NCBI GenBank assembly: GCA_964437505.1
Contig: CAYTGU010000034.1
Span: 1-5,972 of the forward strand
DNA length: 5,972 nucleotides
Direction of reading: 5' to 3'
From: JAHJDO01 sp964437505
GTDB lineage: Bacteria; JAHJDO01
The translations under genes and the position numbers were made by a program. The notes under the pieces are model-generated. The model saw only the letters and a program-made list of their open reading frames with translations, ran no database searches and was not told the DNA's origin. Below, piece by piece: positions 1 through 5,485 of the stretch; the stretch's first letter is position 1, and the number at the start of each line of letters is the position of its first letter.

Positions 1-386
1 TTAGTATCAAAAGTTTCTGTTTTTGCTATCCAGTCGATATATGCTGTTTTTATTTGTGTCCCATCCACTCTTTTACCAATGATATTTTTTTCAAGACGAA
101 TATCTTCGGTTTTTTTATTGGTATAGCCTTGTTCTCCTGTTAAGCGAGTTGTTACTTTTTGTTTTTCAAAAATAGACAATTTAACATCATATAGCTTTAT
201 TATTGGATCCCCGGATAGATCAGCACTTTCTGCTTCTAAATTCCACTTTTTCTCAATTTCATCAGTTTTAGTGAGTGAGAACTCCTGTACTTTTTCTTCT
301 GAAAGGGACGGTTTCAAACCTGCTTCTGCAATAAACATTATCACTAATGCTAATATAACGAAGAATGTGCATAACTTAGTCCGCAT
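1..386 (-). CDS. lptC: LptC-like LPS export periplasmic protein, 5' part (3' end beyond the left edge)
   Basis: LptC is the bitopic inner-membrane member of the Lpt bridge. It receives lipopolysaccharide from the LptB2FG ABC transporter and passes it to periplasmic LptA. The visible 128 residues start with a short basic stretch and a hydrophobic anchor (about residues 5-21). Then comes the family's beta-jellyroll pattern: W48-x-L-x-A near the start of the domain, I62-x-L-x-DVKL, a Gly-containing strand (TGEQGY, 83-88), a KxxxDIRLEKNI strand (91-102), and a GTQIKTAYIDW strand (109-119). These match LptC/DUF1239 spacing. There is no stop because the frame leaves the window. ATG at 386 lies only 2 nt after the upstream DUF502 stop. 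The nearest SD-like GGAG is about 16 nt upstream, inside a G run and able to pair with a following CTCC, so translation is probably coupled to the upstream gene. The family call comes from pattern recognition only. Confidence 0.75.
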   Translation of the reverse strand, partial: MRTKLCTFFVILALVIMFIAEAGLKPSLSEEKVQEFSLTKTDEIEKKWNLEAESADLSGDPIIKLYDVKLSIFEKQKVTTRLTGEQGYTNKKTEDIRLEKNIIGKRVDGTQIKTAYIDWIAKTETFDT

Positions 387-388
387 TT

Positions 389-1015
389 TTATAATTTGGA
401 GTAACTCCCCCCCCCTGAAATTACTAATTTTATGGCATCCTCAACACTCATAGACAGCGGAATTGTATCTTTTTTAGGTACAAATAACAAAAATCCTGAG
501 GTTGGATTTGGTGTTGTGGGCAGGAATACATTAATTGAATTCTTGGAAATTTTAGAACTTATTTCACCTTTTGTATCAGAAGTCACAAATCCTATAGAAT
601 AAATCCCTTTACGTGGGTATTGTAATAGAACAACACGAGTAAAAATTACTTTGCCTACAAAAGCATGACTAATTTGTTGAACTGCTCTGTATATCTTATT
701 TACCATTGGAATTCTTTCTAAGACGCTCTCTCCAAAAAGGATTAAGCGTTTTCCAATAACATTCCTCGCAAGCATCCCGATAACGGTCAGTATTATGAAG
801 ATTGCTGCCAGTATTACCAACACTACTATTGCTGTTATGATATATCTGAAATATATAGGCTGCTCTATCCATTCAGGCGTAACAACATTTGCAAAATGCA
901 GAACTTTTGCCTTTACGATTATGAATTTGACAATTTCATAGGTTATAAGAATGGGCAGTATAACTAAAATACCTGCTATAAAATTTGCTCTTAGTTTAGC
1001 AAGCAATTTATTCAT
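389..1015 (-). CDS. DUF502 family two-helix membrane protein
   Basis: A 208-residue inner-membrane protein of the DUF502 family, whose biochemical role is not established. TM1 is at about 12-34, following a basic start (MNKLLAKLRANF), and TM2 at about 58-83. The soluble part carries the family signatures: ERIPMVNKIYRAVQQ (100-114), PRKGIYSIGFVT (134-145), FLPTTPNPTSGFLLFVPK (164-181) and SVEDAIKLVISGG (190-202). Length is usual for the family. The ATG at 1015 sits inside the last codons of the upstream CorC-like gene (8-nt overlap). AAGGA lies 8 nt before it, within the upstream gene's 3' end, so the start is well supported and the genes are co-translated. The last residues (GGGSYSKL) are encoded by a run of nine Gs, an unusual and slippage-prone end discussed in the findings. 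The following lptC begins 2 nt after the stop. Confidence 0.85.
   Translation of the reverse strand: MNKLLAKLRANFIAGILVILPILITYEIVKFIIVKAKVLHFANVVTPEWIEQPIYFRYIITAIVVLVILAAIFIILTVIGMLARNVIGKRLILFGESVLERIPMVNKIYRAVQQISHAFVGKVIFTRVVLLQYPRKGIYSIGFVTSDTKGEISSKISKNSINVFLPTTPNPTSGFLLFVPKKDTIPLSMSVEDAIKLVISGGGSYSKL
407..415 (-). repeat. G9 homopolymer at the 3' end of the DUF502 gene
   Basis: Nine consecutive Cs on the given strand (nine Gs in the mRNA) encode the three glycines before SYSKL at the DUF502 C-terminus. It is the longest G/C homopolymer I noticed in an otherwise AT-rich window. It lies about 20 nt before the lptC start. Adding one G moves the DUF502 frame into the lptC frame with no intervening stop. 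Runs of eight or more Gs are known substrates for replication slippage in phase-variable genes of other bacteria. Whether this one varies cannot be told from one sequence, and an assembly length error is also possible. Confidence 0.9.
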
Positions 1016-2309
1016 TTTTATTTTCCTTCTTTGGTTCTAATCTGGCGATCTTTATCTTACTTATATGTCTTGGATCTGCCTCAGCAATTACTATCTTGAG
1101 ATTTTTATAGTTTACTATTTCACCTGTTTTGGGAACTCTACCTAATATATTTACAATGAATCCTGCTATAGAATCATAGTCATCTCCTTGAGGAATCTGT
1201 ATATCAAGCTCTTCATTAACTGTGTCTATATTTGTTCTACCGTCTATTAAAGTTATACCATTGCCAAGAGGCTGAAATTGATCCTCTTCGCGATCATATT
1301 CATCCTCTATTTCTCCCAGAATTTCCTCTATTACATCCTCAATAGTAACAAGTCCTGCCGTGCCGCCGTATTCATCTACAACGATTGCCATATGATTCTT
1401 TTTCTTCTTAAATTGCGCAAATAGGCTCTTTACCTTCTTTGTCTCAGGTACAAAATATGGAGCACGCATTAGATCTTTTAATGCAATCTTTTCGCCCTGT
1501 TTGTAATTTTCCCAGCGAGTAATTAGATCCTTAACATATAAGATTCCTATTATATTATCAATGTTTTCCTTATAGATTGGCATTCTAGAATGATGTGTTT
1601 CTGCAATAGCCTTTATTACTTCAGAAATACTCTCGTTAACGTCTATTGATTGTATATCAGTCCGTGGGACCATTACTTCTCTTACTACTGTATCACCGAA
1701 TCCAAAGATGCTATTTATCATTTCCTTCTCTTCTTCTTCAATTGCGCCCTCTTTCTCTCCAACACTTACAAGGCTTTTAAGCTCCTCGCCTGTTAAAATA
1801 CTAGGTTCTTTCTTAATTTGCCCGCCAAATATTCTTATAATAATTTTTGTTATAAACAGTAATGTTTTTGCAACAGGCATAAGGATCTTTGTGAGGATTT
1901 TTACAGGCGTTATAGCAAATAATGCAAAGGCTTCATAATTGCTTTTTGCAAAATTTTTTGGTGTAATTTCTCCAAAAACTAATATCAGAAACGTCATTAT
2001 ACCCACTGATATACCAACACCTACACTATTAGCCATGCCATGTTTTGCTGCAATAGCAATTGCTACTGCAGTTGCTATTGCGGAGGCAGCTATATTGACA
2101 AAATTGTTACAAATAGCAATAACAGTTAAAACCTTGTGAGGATTTTCCAGCCAGAATAACAGCTTCTTTGTTCTTGGATTTTTATCTACAAGATTCTTTA
2201 TACGAAACTTGTTTAATTCCATAAATGCTATCTCTGTGCCGGAAAAAAATGCTGATAGAAAAAGCAGAAAAACAAGGCATATGCCCTGATATATAGATTG
2301 TATGTCCAA
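1008..2309 (-). CDS. HlyC/CorC (TlyC) family membrane protein with DUF21, CBS pair and CorC_HlyC domains
   Basis: A full-length 433-residue CNNM/CorC-family inner-membrane protein. Relatives are implicated in Mg2+/divalent cation efflux or resistance, and the older hemolysin name is historical. The DUF21 transmembrane domain spans about 1-190, with the signature SAFFSGTEIAFMELNK (19-34) and GEITPKNFAKSN (113-124). The two CBS motifs span about 207-335: the first contains MVPRTDIQSIDV (213-224) and HSRMPIYKENIDNIIGILYV (240-259), the second MAIVVDEYGGTAGLVTIEDV (307-326). The C-terminal CorC/HlyC domain runs from about 350 to 425. The CBS pair of homologues binds adenine nucleotides. The start is TTG at 2309, chosen because a textbook AAGGAG (2319-2324) lies 9 nt upstream and the family N-terminus begins there. 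The gene sits 16 nt after the PAP2 stop and overlaps DUF502 by 8 nt, so all are likely one transcript. Confidence 0.92.
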   Translation of the reverse strand: MDIQSIYQGICLVFLLFLSAFFSGTEIAFMELNKFRIKNLVDKNPRTKKLLFWLENPHKVLTVIAICNNFVNIAASAIATAVAIAIAAKHGMANSVGVGISVGIMTFLILVFGEITPKNFAKSNYEAFALFAITPVKILTKILMPVAKTLLFITKIIIRIFGGQIKKEPSILTGEELKSLVSVGEKEGAIEEEEKEMINSIFGFGDTVVREVMVPRTDIQSIDVNESISEVIKAIAETHHSRMPIYKENIDNIIGILYVKDLITRWENYKQGEKIALKDLMRAPYFVPETKKVKSLFAQFKKKKNHMAIVVDEYGGTAGLVTIEDVIEEILGEIEDEYDREEDQFQPLGNGITLIDGRTNIDTVNEELDIQIPQGDDYDSIAGFIVNILGRVPKTGEIVNYKNLKIVIAEADPRHISKIKIARLEPKKENKNE

Positions 2310-2318
2310 TTATATCGT

Positions 2319-2324
2319 CTCCTT
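2319..2324 (-). promoter_or_regulatory. Shine-Dalgarno AAGGAG deciding the TTG start of the CorC-like gene
   Basis: AAGGAG on the minus strand is followed by 9 nt and then TTG-GAC-ATA. There is no in-frame ATG at a suitable position for the family N-terminus, so this site decides the non-ATG start at 2309. It lies in the 16-nt gap after the PAP2 stop codon. Confidence 0.75.
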
Positions 2325-2325
2325 T

Positions 2326-2643
2326 TTATATTTTAACTAATAATACCTGAAATATCAATAAAGTTACTATTGTGCCAAGTATTGCTCCTGAAGTTACTTC
2401 AAACCATGTATGAATGTGTCTTTTTACTCTACTGCGCGCTATCATAGAAGCCAGTAGAAAGAGAAGTGAGGCAATAACTACTTTGTTCTGTGTACTTAGA
2501 AGAGCTACAACTGTAGCTATTGCAAACGCTAAGGCGCTGTGTCCGCTGGGCATGCCCCCATGTAAGAGTGTCCCTCTCTTAAAAAATATTTTTATAGTTA
2601 AAACAACTATTAAAACCGCAATTAAAACAATAAATGTAATATG
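2326..2643 (-). pseudogene. PAP2-type phosphatase, 5'-truncated by a MITE-like element
   Basis: The 106 native residues are the C-terminal half of a PAP2 phosphatase of the type often encoded next to or fused with diacylglycerol/undecaprenol kinase. Two catalytic motifs are visible: HGGMPSGHSA (PSGH, motif 2) and ARSRVKRHIHTWFEV (SR-x5-H, motif 3, with Glu where many PAP2 proteins have Asp). Both lie among membrane segments (ITFIVLIAVLIVVLTI at the start, then a helix after PSGH, and IFQVLL near the end). The upstream part, including any N-terminal domain, is missing. The frame continues into the repeat, which supplies 14 foreign residues and only a GTG (2685) as possible start; no native ATG precedes PSGH. 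I infer a decayed gene. Translation of a short membrane peptide from the repeat-borne GTG cannot be excluded. Relatives dephosphorylate lipid phosphates such as undecaprenyl pyrophosphate. Confidence 0.75.
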
Positions 2644-2714
2644 ATATGGGGCGTACACGGCACAAAAGCGCAAATTGAGGTACACGTATTGTCGCAGGAG
2701 AAAGATTTTCGGAT

Positions 2715-2743
2715 TTTATATCTTTAAGGAAATCTTTTATCCA
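2715..2743 (-). promoter_or_regulatory. Candidate sigma70-type promoter inside the MITE-like element
   Basis: On the minus strand TGGATA (2743-2738; 4 of 6 to the -35 consensus) is followed by exactly 17 nt and TATAAA (2720-2715; 5 of 6 to the -10 consensus). It points into the PAP2 remnant and the CorC-DUF502-lptC operon. It lies in the extra segment of the longer arm. AT-rich sequence produces such matches by chance, so this is a candidate only. The operon has nevertheless been cut from whatever lay upstream and needs a promoter in this region. Confidence 0.3.
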
Positions 2744-2753
2744 TAGGGTTTTT

Positions 2754-2868
2754 GGCGTGCGTTCTGCACGCATAATGTAACAGTTTATCGATAGTCTGTT
2801 ATATTAAATAAAGCTTTGTCGCTCCCCGATTCGTGTCTTAATATTTATGCGTGCAGGACGCTAACGCC
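2754..2868. repeat. Inner inverted repeat pair of the MITE-like element
   Basis: The left copy (2754-2775) begins GGCGTGCGTTCTGCACGC. The right copy (2845-2868), read on the other strand, begins GGCGTTAGCGTCCTGCACGC. Both end in ATAA. They match apart from a 2-nt insertion and one substitution. The left copy also contains its own small dyad (GCGTGC/GCACGC). With the outer repeats these let a transcript of the element fold into a long interrupted stem. Confidence 0.75.
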
Positions 2869-2901
2869 CTAATTTGCACTTCTGTGCCGTGTACCCCATA
2901 T

Positions 2902-2982
2902 AGGGCATCTATCTTTTCTTAAATAAAAACTATTAGAGATTGTTTCATATAGTGTTACAAAATATAATTTCTAGTTTGGGAT
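2902..2982. other. Short non-coding gap between the MITE-like element and the abiEii stop
   Basis: This stretch holds no frame of useful length and no convincing hairpin followed by a U-tract, so no abiEii terminator is visible. One short minus-strand frame (VDPKLEIIFCNTI, then a stop) covers the part nearest abiEii. Next to the element, the minus strand joins in the PAP2 frame as KKIDALYH-ITFIV if the element and one ATAT are removed, with a TAA just upstream. Confidence 0.5.
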
Positions 2983-3918
2983 CTACTTCACTCGTATATC
3001 TTTAAACCCCACCTTTGCCTCTAAAACCCTTTTTAGTTTATCAACCGATTCCTTATGCTTAGCTGGATCCATTTTTTTTACATTGTAGAGTTTCCACTGA
3101 ACAGCAGGCATCTTCTCTGCGCCATCAATTCCAAGCAATTCCCATTTAGGTCTGCCTTCTTTGAATGATATAAGAAACGTGCGTTCACCATCAGTTATTC
3201 GTTTATTAATTTCTTCAACTAAAGTTTCTCTGACTCTCACTAGTTTCTCATATTCGACCTCAAACGATGCCATTCCAGCAAACTCCTTTTCGAATACCGG
3301 TTTAATGTCTTGAAAATTTGGTAATAAAAGTTCAGAAATTGGACGATTATGACTAATAAGATAAACAAGGAACGCTTTACGTACTTCGTTTGTGATGCCT
3401 TCGTTTTGAAGTAGCAACATGATGTCAAAAATATCCCGAGGATGTTGTCTGTCAAGCGCTGCGCAAATTTTAGACCCATAAAGCTCGGCAAAAGACAATG
3501 TTTTGGTAATCACGAATTTCTCAAAAACATCCTCTGCCTTATTGCAAAGATCTCTTTCTTCACAGTCAAATAAAGAGCCGCGAATAACCAGATTCGGCTC
3601 GATTTTAACAATAGCGTTTTGTTTTTTTATAAAAAGTTTTGTGATCAGGTTATTTGTGGTCTCTGTTTTTTCTTCAATTTTTACATATGGCAGACTCGAA
3701 GAAATCCGCGTTGATATCATTTTTAACTTTTCATTTATTGCTCTCAGAGTTTCATCACGCGGGATAATACGCAAATAGATCATATCAATATCAACGGAAA
3801 TCCGCGGCATATCTCGCACAAAGAATCCGCCATGTAACGCAAAATCGGTATCTTTGGTTATATGTGGAAGAATCGAGATTAAAAGGTCAGCTTGTTGGTA
3901 AAATATATTATCATTCAT
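2983..3918 (-). CDS. abiEii: AbiEii/AbiGii-family nucleotidyltransferase toxin
   Basis: The toxin half of a type IV AbiE toxin-antitoxin module, a 311-residue DNA-polymerase-beta-like nucleotidyltransferase. Characterised members (AbiEii, MenT) transfer nucleotides, in MenT to tRNA, and stop growth; many give phage abortive infection. Visible: FALHGG (26-31, motif I), SVDID (41-45, catalytic D43/D45), KIEPN (105-109), the family block ELYGSKICAAL-DR-x2-PRDIFDI (145-166), and a C-terminal ERTFLISFKEG-x-P-x-W...PAVQWKLYNV (245-280) typical of the longer subfamily. Relatives as I remember them have about four more residues between GG and the VRDMPR segment, so the active-site loop may be shortened. 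I chose ATG at 3918. A TTG at 3939 would add seven residues and overlap abiEi, without a better ribosome site. The gene starts 7 nt after the abiEi stop, implying translational coupling. Confidence 0.88.
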   Translation of the reverse strand: MNDNIFYQQADLLISILPHITKDTDFALHGGFFVRDMPRISVDIDMIYLRIIPRDETLRAINEKLKMISTRISSSLPYVKIEEKTETTNNLITKLFIKKQNAIVKIEPNLVIRGSLFDCEERDLCNKAEDVFEKFVITKTLSFAELYGSKICAALDRQHPRDIFDIMLLLQNEGITNEVRKAFLVYLISHNRPISELLLPNFQDIKPVFEKEFAGMASFEVEYEKLVRVRETLVEEINKRITDGERTFLISFKEGRPKWELLGIDGAEKMPAVQWKLYNVKKMDPAKHKESVDKLKRVLEAKVGFKDIRVK

Positions 3919-3925
3919 GCTTTTT

Positions 3926-4699
3926 CTATTTTGGAACAACTATTTTATATTTGCTATCATAATGGCCATTTTTACAAAGAGATCTTTTCCCTTTTCCAAA
4001 ATTAACTTTTTCAAGATCTATTTTTTTTACCCATGCATGGTTATGCTTTTCAGCCAAATACACAAAAAGTCTTTTCGCCTTAACAGAGCCACATTTTTCT
4101 AGGAGACCCTGAACCATTCTGACCCGAAGAGTTATAAGCCCGGACATTATATGATCCAGTTCATCAAAAGATTCTCTTATAGGGACATCATAACAAAACT
4201 CTAATGCAGCTCGTTCAACTGAAGATATTTTTATTTCATAATTACCAGTATTATATGTTGAAAGCCCCAAAGATATATCCTTACCAAAAAGATCAGTCAT
4301 GATATAACGGATATCAACTCCCCATTCGTGATTTTGAAACCACGCTGGAAGTTTTTCGTTTTTTGAACCCAAAAGTGTTATTTTTGATTGTTTTAGATTT
4401 GCCGGGAGATAATGCGCATTCCCTTGCAGTTGAAGAGCTGTTTTTCCCGCAGGATGGACAGTCATACCTAACTGCATTTGTAAAGTATAAAGCGCACCAC
4501 TCCATTCAACGCTTTCTCCAGACCTTTTAAAAGCTCCTTGCCCTATCCGTTCTATCCATCCACTCTTAACATAAGTATCAGCTAATTGACGATATATACC
4601 CTGCTTCTTAAGCAAGGCATAAACGGCAACGGTATTTTTAGACCAATTTCTAAGCAAATTGTTTATTATGCTTCTATTTTGTCTATTCATAATAGACAT
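3926..4699 (-). CDS. abiEi: AbiEi-family antitoxin / transcriptional repressor
   Basis: The antitoxin of the AbiE module, 257 residues and usual for the family. AbiEi proteins have an N-terminal winged helix-turn-helix that binds inverted repeats in their own promoter and a C-terminal domain required for antitoxicity. In type IV systems the two proteins are not thought to form a complex. Here the winged helix spans about residues 12-62 (TVAVYALLKKQGIYRQLADT, then YVKSGWIERIGQGAFKRSGE). It is followed by the HPAGKTALQLQGNAHYLP segment (82-99) and the ISSVERAALEF segment (158-168) typical of the family. Two starts are possible: ATG 4699 and ATG 4690. No Shine-Dalgarno precedes either. A promoter match would place the transcription start almost at 4690, so a leaderless mRNA beginning MNRQNR is possible. 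It is the first gene of the module and precedes abiEii by 7 nt. Confidence 0.9.
   Translation of the reverse strand: MSIMNRQNRSIINNLLRNWSKNTVAVYALLKKQGIYRQLADTYVKSGWIERIGQGAFKRSGESVEWSGALYTLQMQLGMTVHPAGKTALQLQGNAHYLPANLKQSKITLLGSKNEKLPAWFQNHEWGVDIRYIMTDLFGKDISLGLSTYNTGNYEIKISSVERAALEFCYDVPIRESFDELDHIMSGLITLRVRMVQGLLEKCGSVKAKRLFVYLAEKHNHAWVKKIDLEKVNFGKGKRSLCKNGHYDSKYKIVVPK
4680..4698. promoter_or_regulatory. Perfect palindrome over the abiEi start, likely AbiEi operator
   Basis: TGTCTATT-CAT-AATAGACA is an inverted repeat with perfect 8-bp arms and a 3-nt centre. The centre is the second candidate ATG of abiEi and the right arm overlaps the first. AbiEi proteins are known to autorepress by binding inverted repeats upstream of or at their promoter. 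Binding here would block the promoter or the first transcribed bases. The palindrome is seen directly; its use as the operator is inferred. Confidence 0.6.
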
Positions 4700-4726
4700 T
4701 ATTGTATAATATTAAACTTAAGGCAA
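4698..4726 (-). promoter_or_regulatory. Candidate abiE promoter
   Basis: On the minus strand TTGCCT (4726-4721; 4 of 6 to -35) is followed by 17 nt and AATAAT (4703-4698; 5 of 6 to -10). Transcription would start near 4692-4690, at the second ATG and inside the palindrome, which fits both repression by AbiEi and leaderless translation. An overlapping alternative -10 is TATACA (4708-4703). All are weak in such AT-rich DNA. Confidence 0.35.
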
Positions 4727-4845
4727 GTAATTTTTAGTAAATACTGGATTTTAAATTAGGTTGCCTTCAGTCGCAACTTTTTCTTTAACAAAACAATTTT
4801 TTAATGTAGGGGTAGGTGGGGGAGTTTTTTTTCTAATTTGAATTG

Positions 4846-4862
4846 GCTCCCCAATGGGGAGC
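4846..4862. repeat. Perfect GC-rich hairpin, 7-bp stem
   Basis: GCTCCCC-AAT-GGGGAGC forms a 7-bp stem with a 3-nt loop in AT-rich flanks. It is one of two strong hairpins within 60 bp in the gene-free stretch upstream of abiEi. No U-tract follows closely on either strand, so it is not a standard terminator. Confidence 0.7.
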
Positions 4863-4878
4863 GTTTTGATTATTTTAG

Positions 4879-4903
4879 ATTCGTCGCCCACTGGGCGACG
4901 AAT
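4879..4903. repeat. Perfect 12-bp-arm palindrome
   Basis: ATTCGTCGCCCA, a single central C, and TGGGCGACGAAT form a perfect 25-nt palindrome with 12-bp arms. It is the strongest small dyad in the window. It lies inside an open but unlikely minus-strand frame (4751-4975) whose composition is dictated by the hairpins, so I treat the region as non-coding. Its neighbourhood shares a motif with the hairpin cluster near 5865-5938. Confidence 0.85.
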
Positions 4904-5133
4904 TCCATGAAGCCTGTCAGAATAAGCTAAGTGAAAGGTTCTAAAGTATTTAAGTTTTATTTCTTTTTCTCCCATCCTACAAATCCAATTCTTCTTTTAG
5001 GTTTCTCTGGTGCTGGTGATTATTGACTCTGGCTTTCCCGGGGATCTACAACATTCACTTCCCGCTCCATATTTATTTCGGGCATTTTCTCGGACATTCT
5101 GCAATTATTCCGGACATTGTCATTATTTAGCCT

Positions 5134-5485
5134 TTAAAAATGCTCTTTTTGTCGGGTTAACGAATATATTGTATTTCTCCCTGTTGTTACCGTTTTATTA
5201 AAAATTCTTTTCTTGCAAAGCATAACTAGTTTCCTTTAAAGTAGTTCTATCAGTTTTTAACCCTGCCAAATCTCTATATTCTCTATTTGTTATTCGCCAC
5301 TTTTTTACATATTTAACAGCCTTTAATTGACGTTCATTTAATCCAAGCTTTGCCAAAACAGATTCGGTAAAAATGTCTCTACCCAGTATTGTCCTGAACT
5401 CATATCCATGATTATTGACAAACTCCGGCTCGGGAAGCCCTGCCTGTTTACATTGTTTGCCCATTTCAATAGTACCTGACCCCAA
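5134..5485 (-). pseudogene. C-terminal remnant of a RecG-like / AlbA_2 (AAA-4) ATP-binding protein
   Basis: The minus frame from 5485 reads GSGTIEMGKQCKQAGLPEPE, followed by FVNNHGYEFRTILGRDIF. This is the conserved C-terminal GHKL-like motif of the putative DNA-binding/ATP-dependent helicase RecG-related family. It is followed by a winged-helix segment (LNERQLKAVKYVKKWRITNR, then EYRDLAGLKTDRTTLKETSY). Only about 95 residues remain of a protein usually over 400 residues long. The frame opens right after a TGA, with no ATG. It is also broken downstream: it stops at 5198, but shifting by one base around 5200-5220 restores a natural continuation, NKTVTTGRNTIYSLTRQKEH, to a stop at 5134. The same shifted frame stays readable to about 4957 with two TAA stops. 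These proteins are common accessory genes of unclear role. The upstream break lies at about 5486-5490. Confidence 0.75.

Larger units (their letters stand above)
2644..2901. mobile_element. MITE-like element with ~31-33-bp terminal inverted repeats
   Basis: The left end (2644-2676, beginning ATATGGGGCGTACACGGCAC) and the reverse complement of the right end (2871-2901, beginning ATATGGGGTACACGGCAC) agree except for a 2-nt CG insertion and two substitutions. The element is 258 bp, too small for a transposase, and no transposase-like frame is seen inside. The outer ATAT is self-complementary, so it could be the tip of the repeat or a 4-bp target duplication. A second inverted pair lies inside. 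The arms are unequal: the left arm carries about 75 extra bases between its outer and inner repeats. Its left end sits inside the PAP2 reading frame. The family is not recognised. It is presumably moved in trans by a transposase elsewhere in the genome. Confidence 0.8.

Noticed and set aside
271..453. Plus-strand 60-codon frame over the lptC start
   Set aside because: Antisense to lptC and the DUF502 end; no domain or ribosome site.
1708..2139. Two plus-strand frames inside the CorC-like gene
   Set aside because: They are antisense shadows of a well-conserved full-length gene.
2579..2773. Minus-strand open frame (MRAERTPKTLW...) in the MITE-like element
   Set aside because: It starts inside the inner repeat and runs out of frame through the PAP2 remnant; no family resemblance. 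Probably chance.
3919..3939. Upstream TTG start for abiEii adding seven residues
   Set aside because: It would overlap abiEi by 14 nt without a better ribosome site, and the family N-terminus fits the ATG at 3918.
4760..4785. Plus-strand terminator-like GTTGC...GCAAC followed by TTTTT
   Set aside because: Only a 5-bp stem with an 8-nt loop, and no plus-strand gene upstream to terminate.
4751..4975. Minus-strand 74-codon open frame upstream of abiEi
   Set aside because: Much of it is the translation of two perfect hairpins and a proline-coding C-rich run; no recognisable domain or convincing Shine-Dalgarno. Treated as non-coding repeat sequence.
5198..5485. Treating the RecG-like frame as a small intact gene from TTG 5485
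   Set aside because: It begins mid-motif right after a stop codon, and its end is frameshifted compared with a natural continuation; a remnant explains it better.
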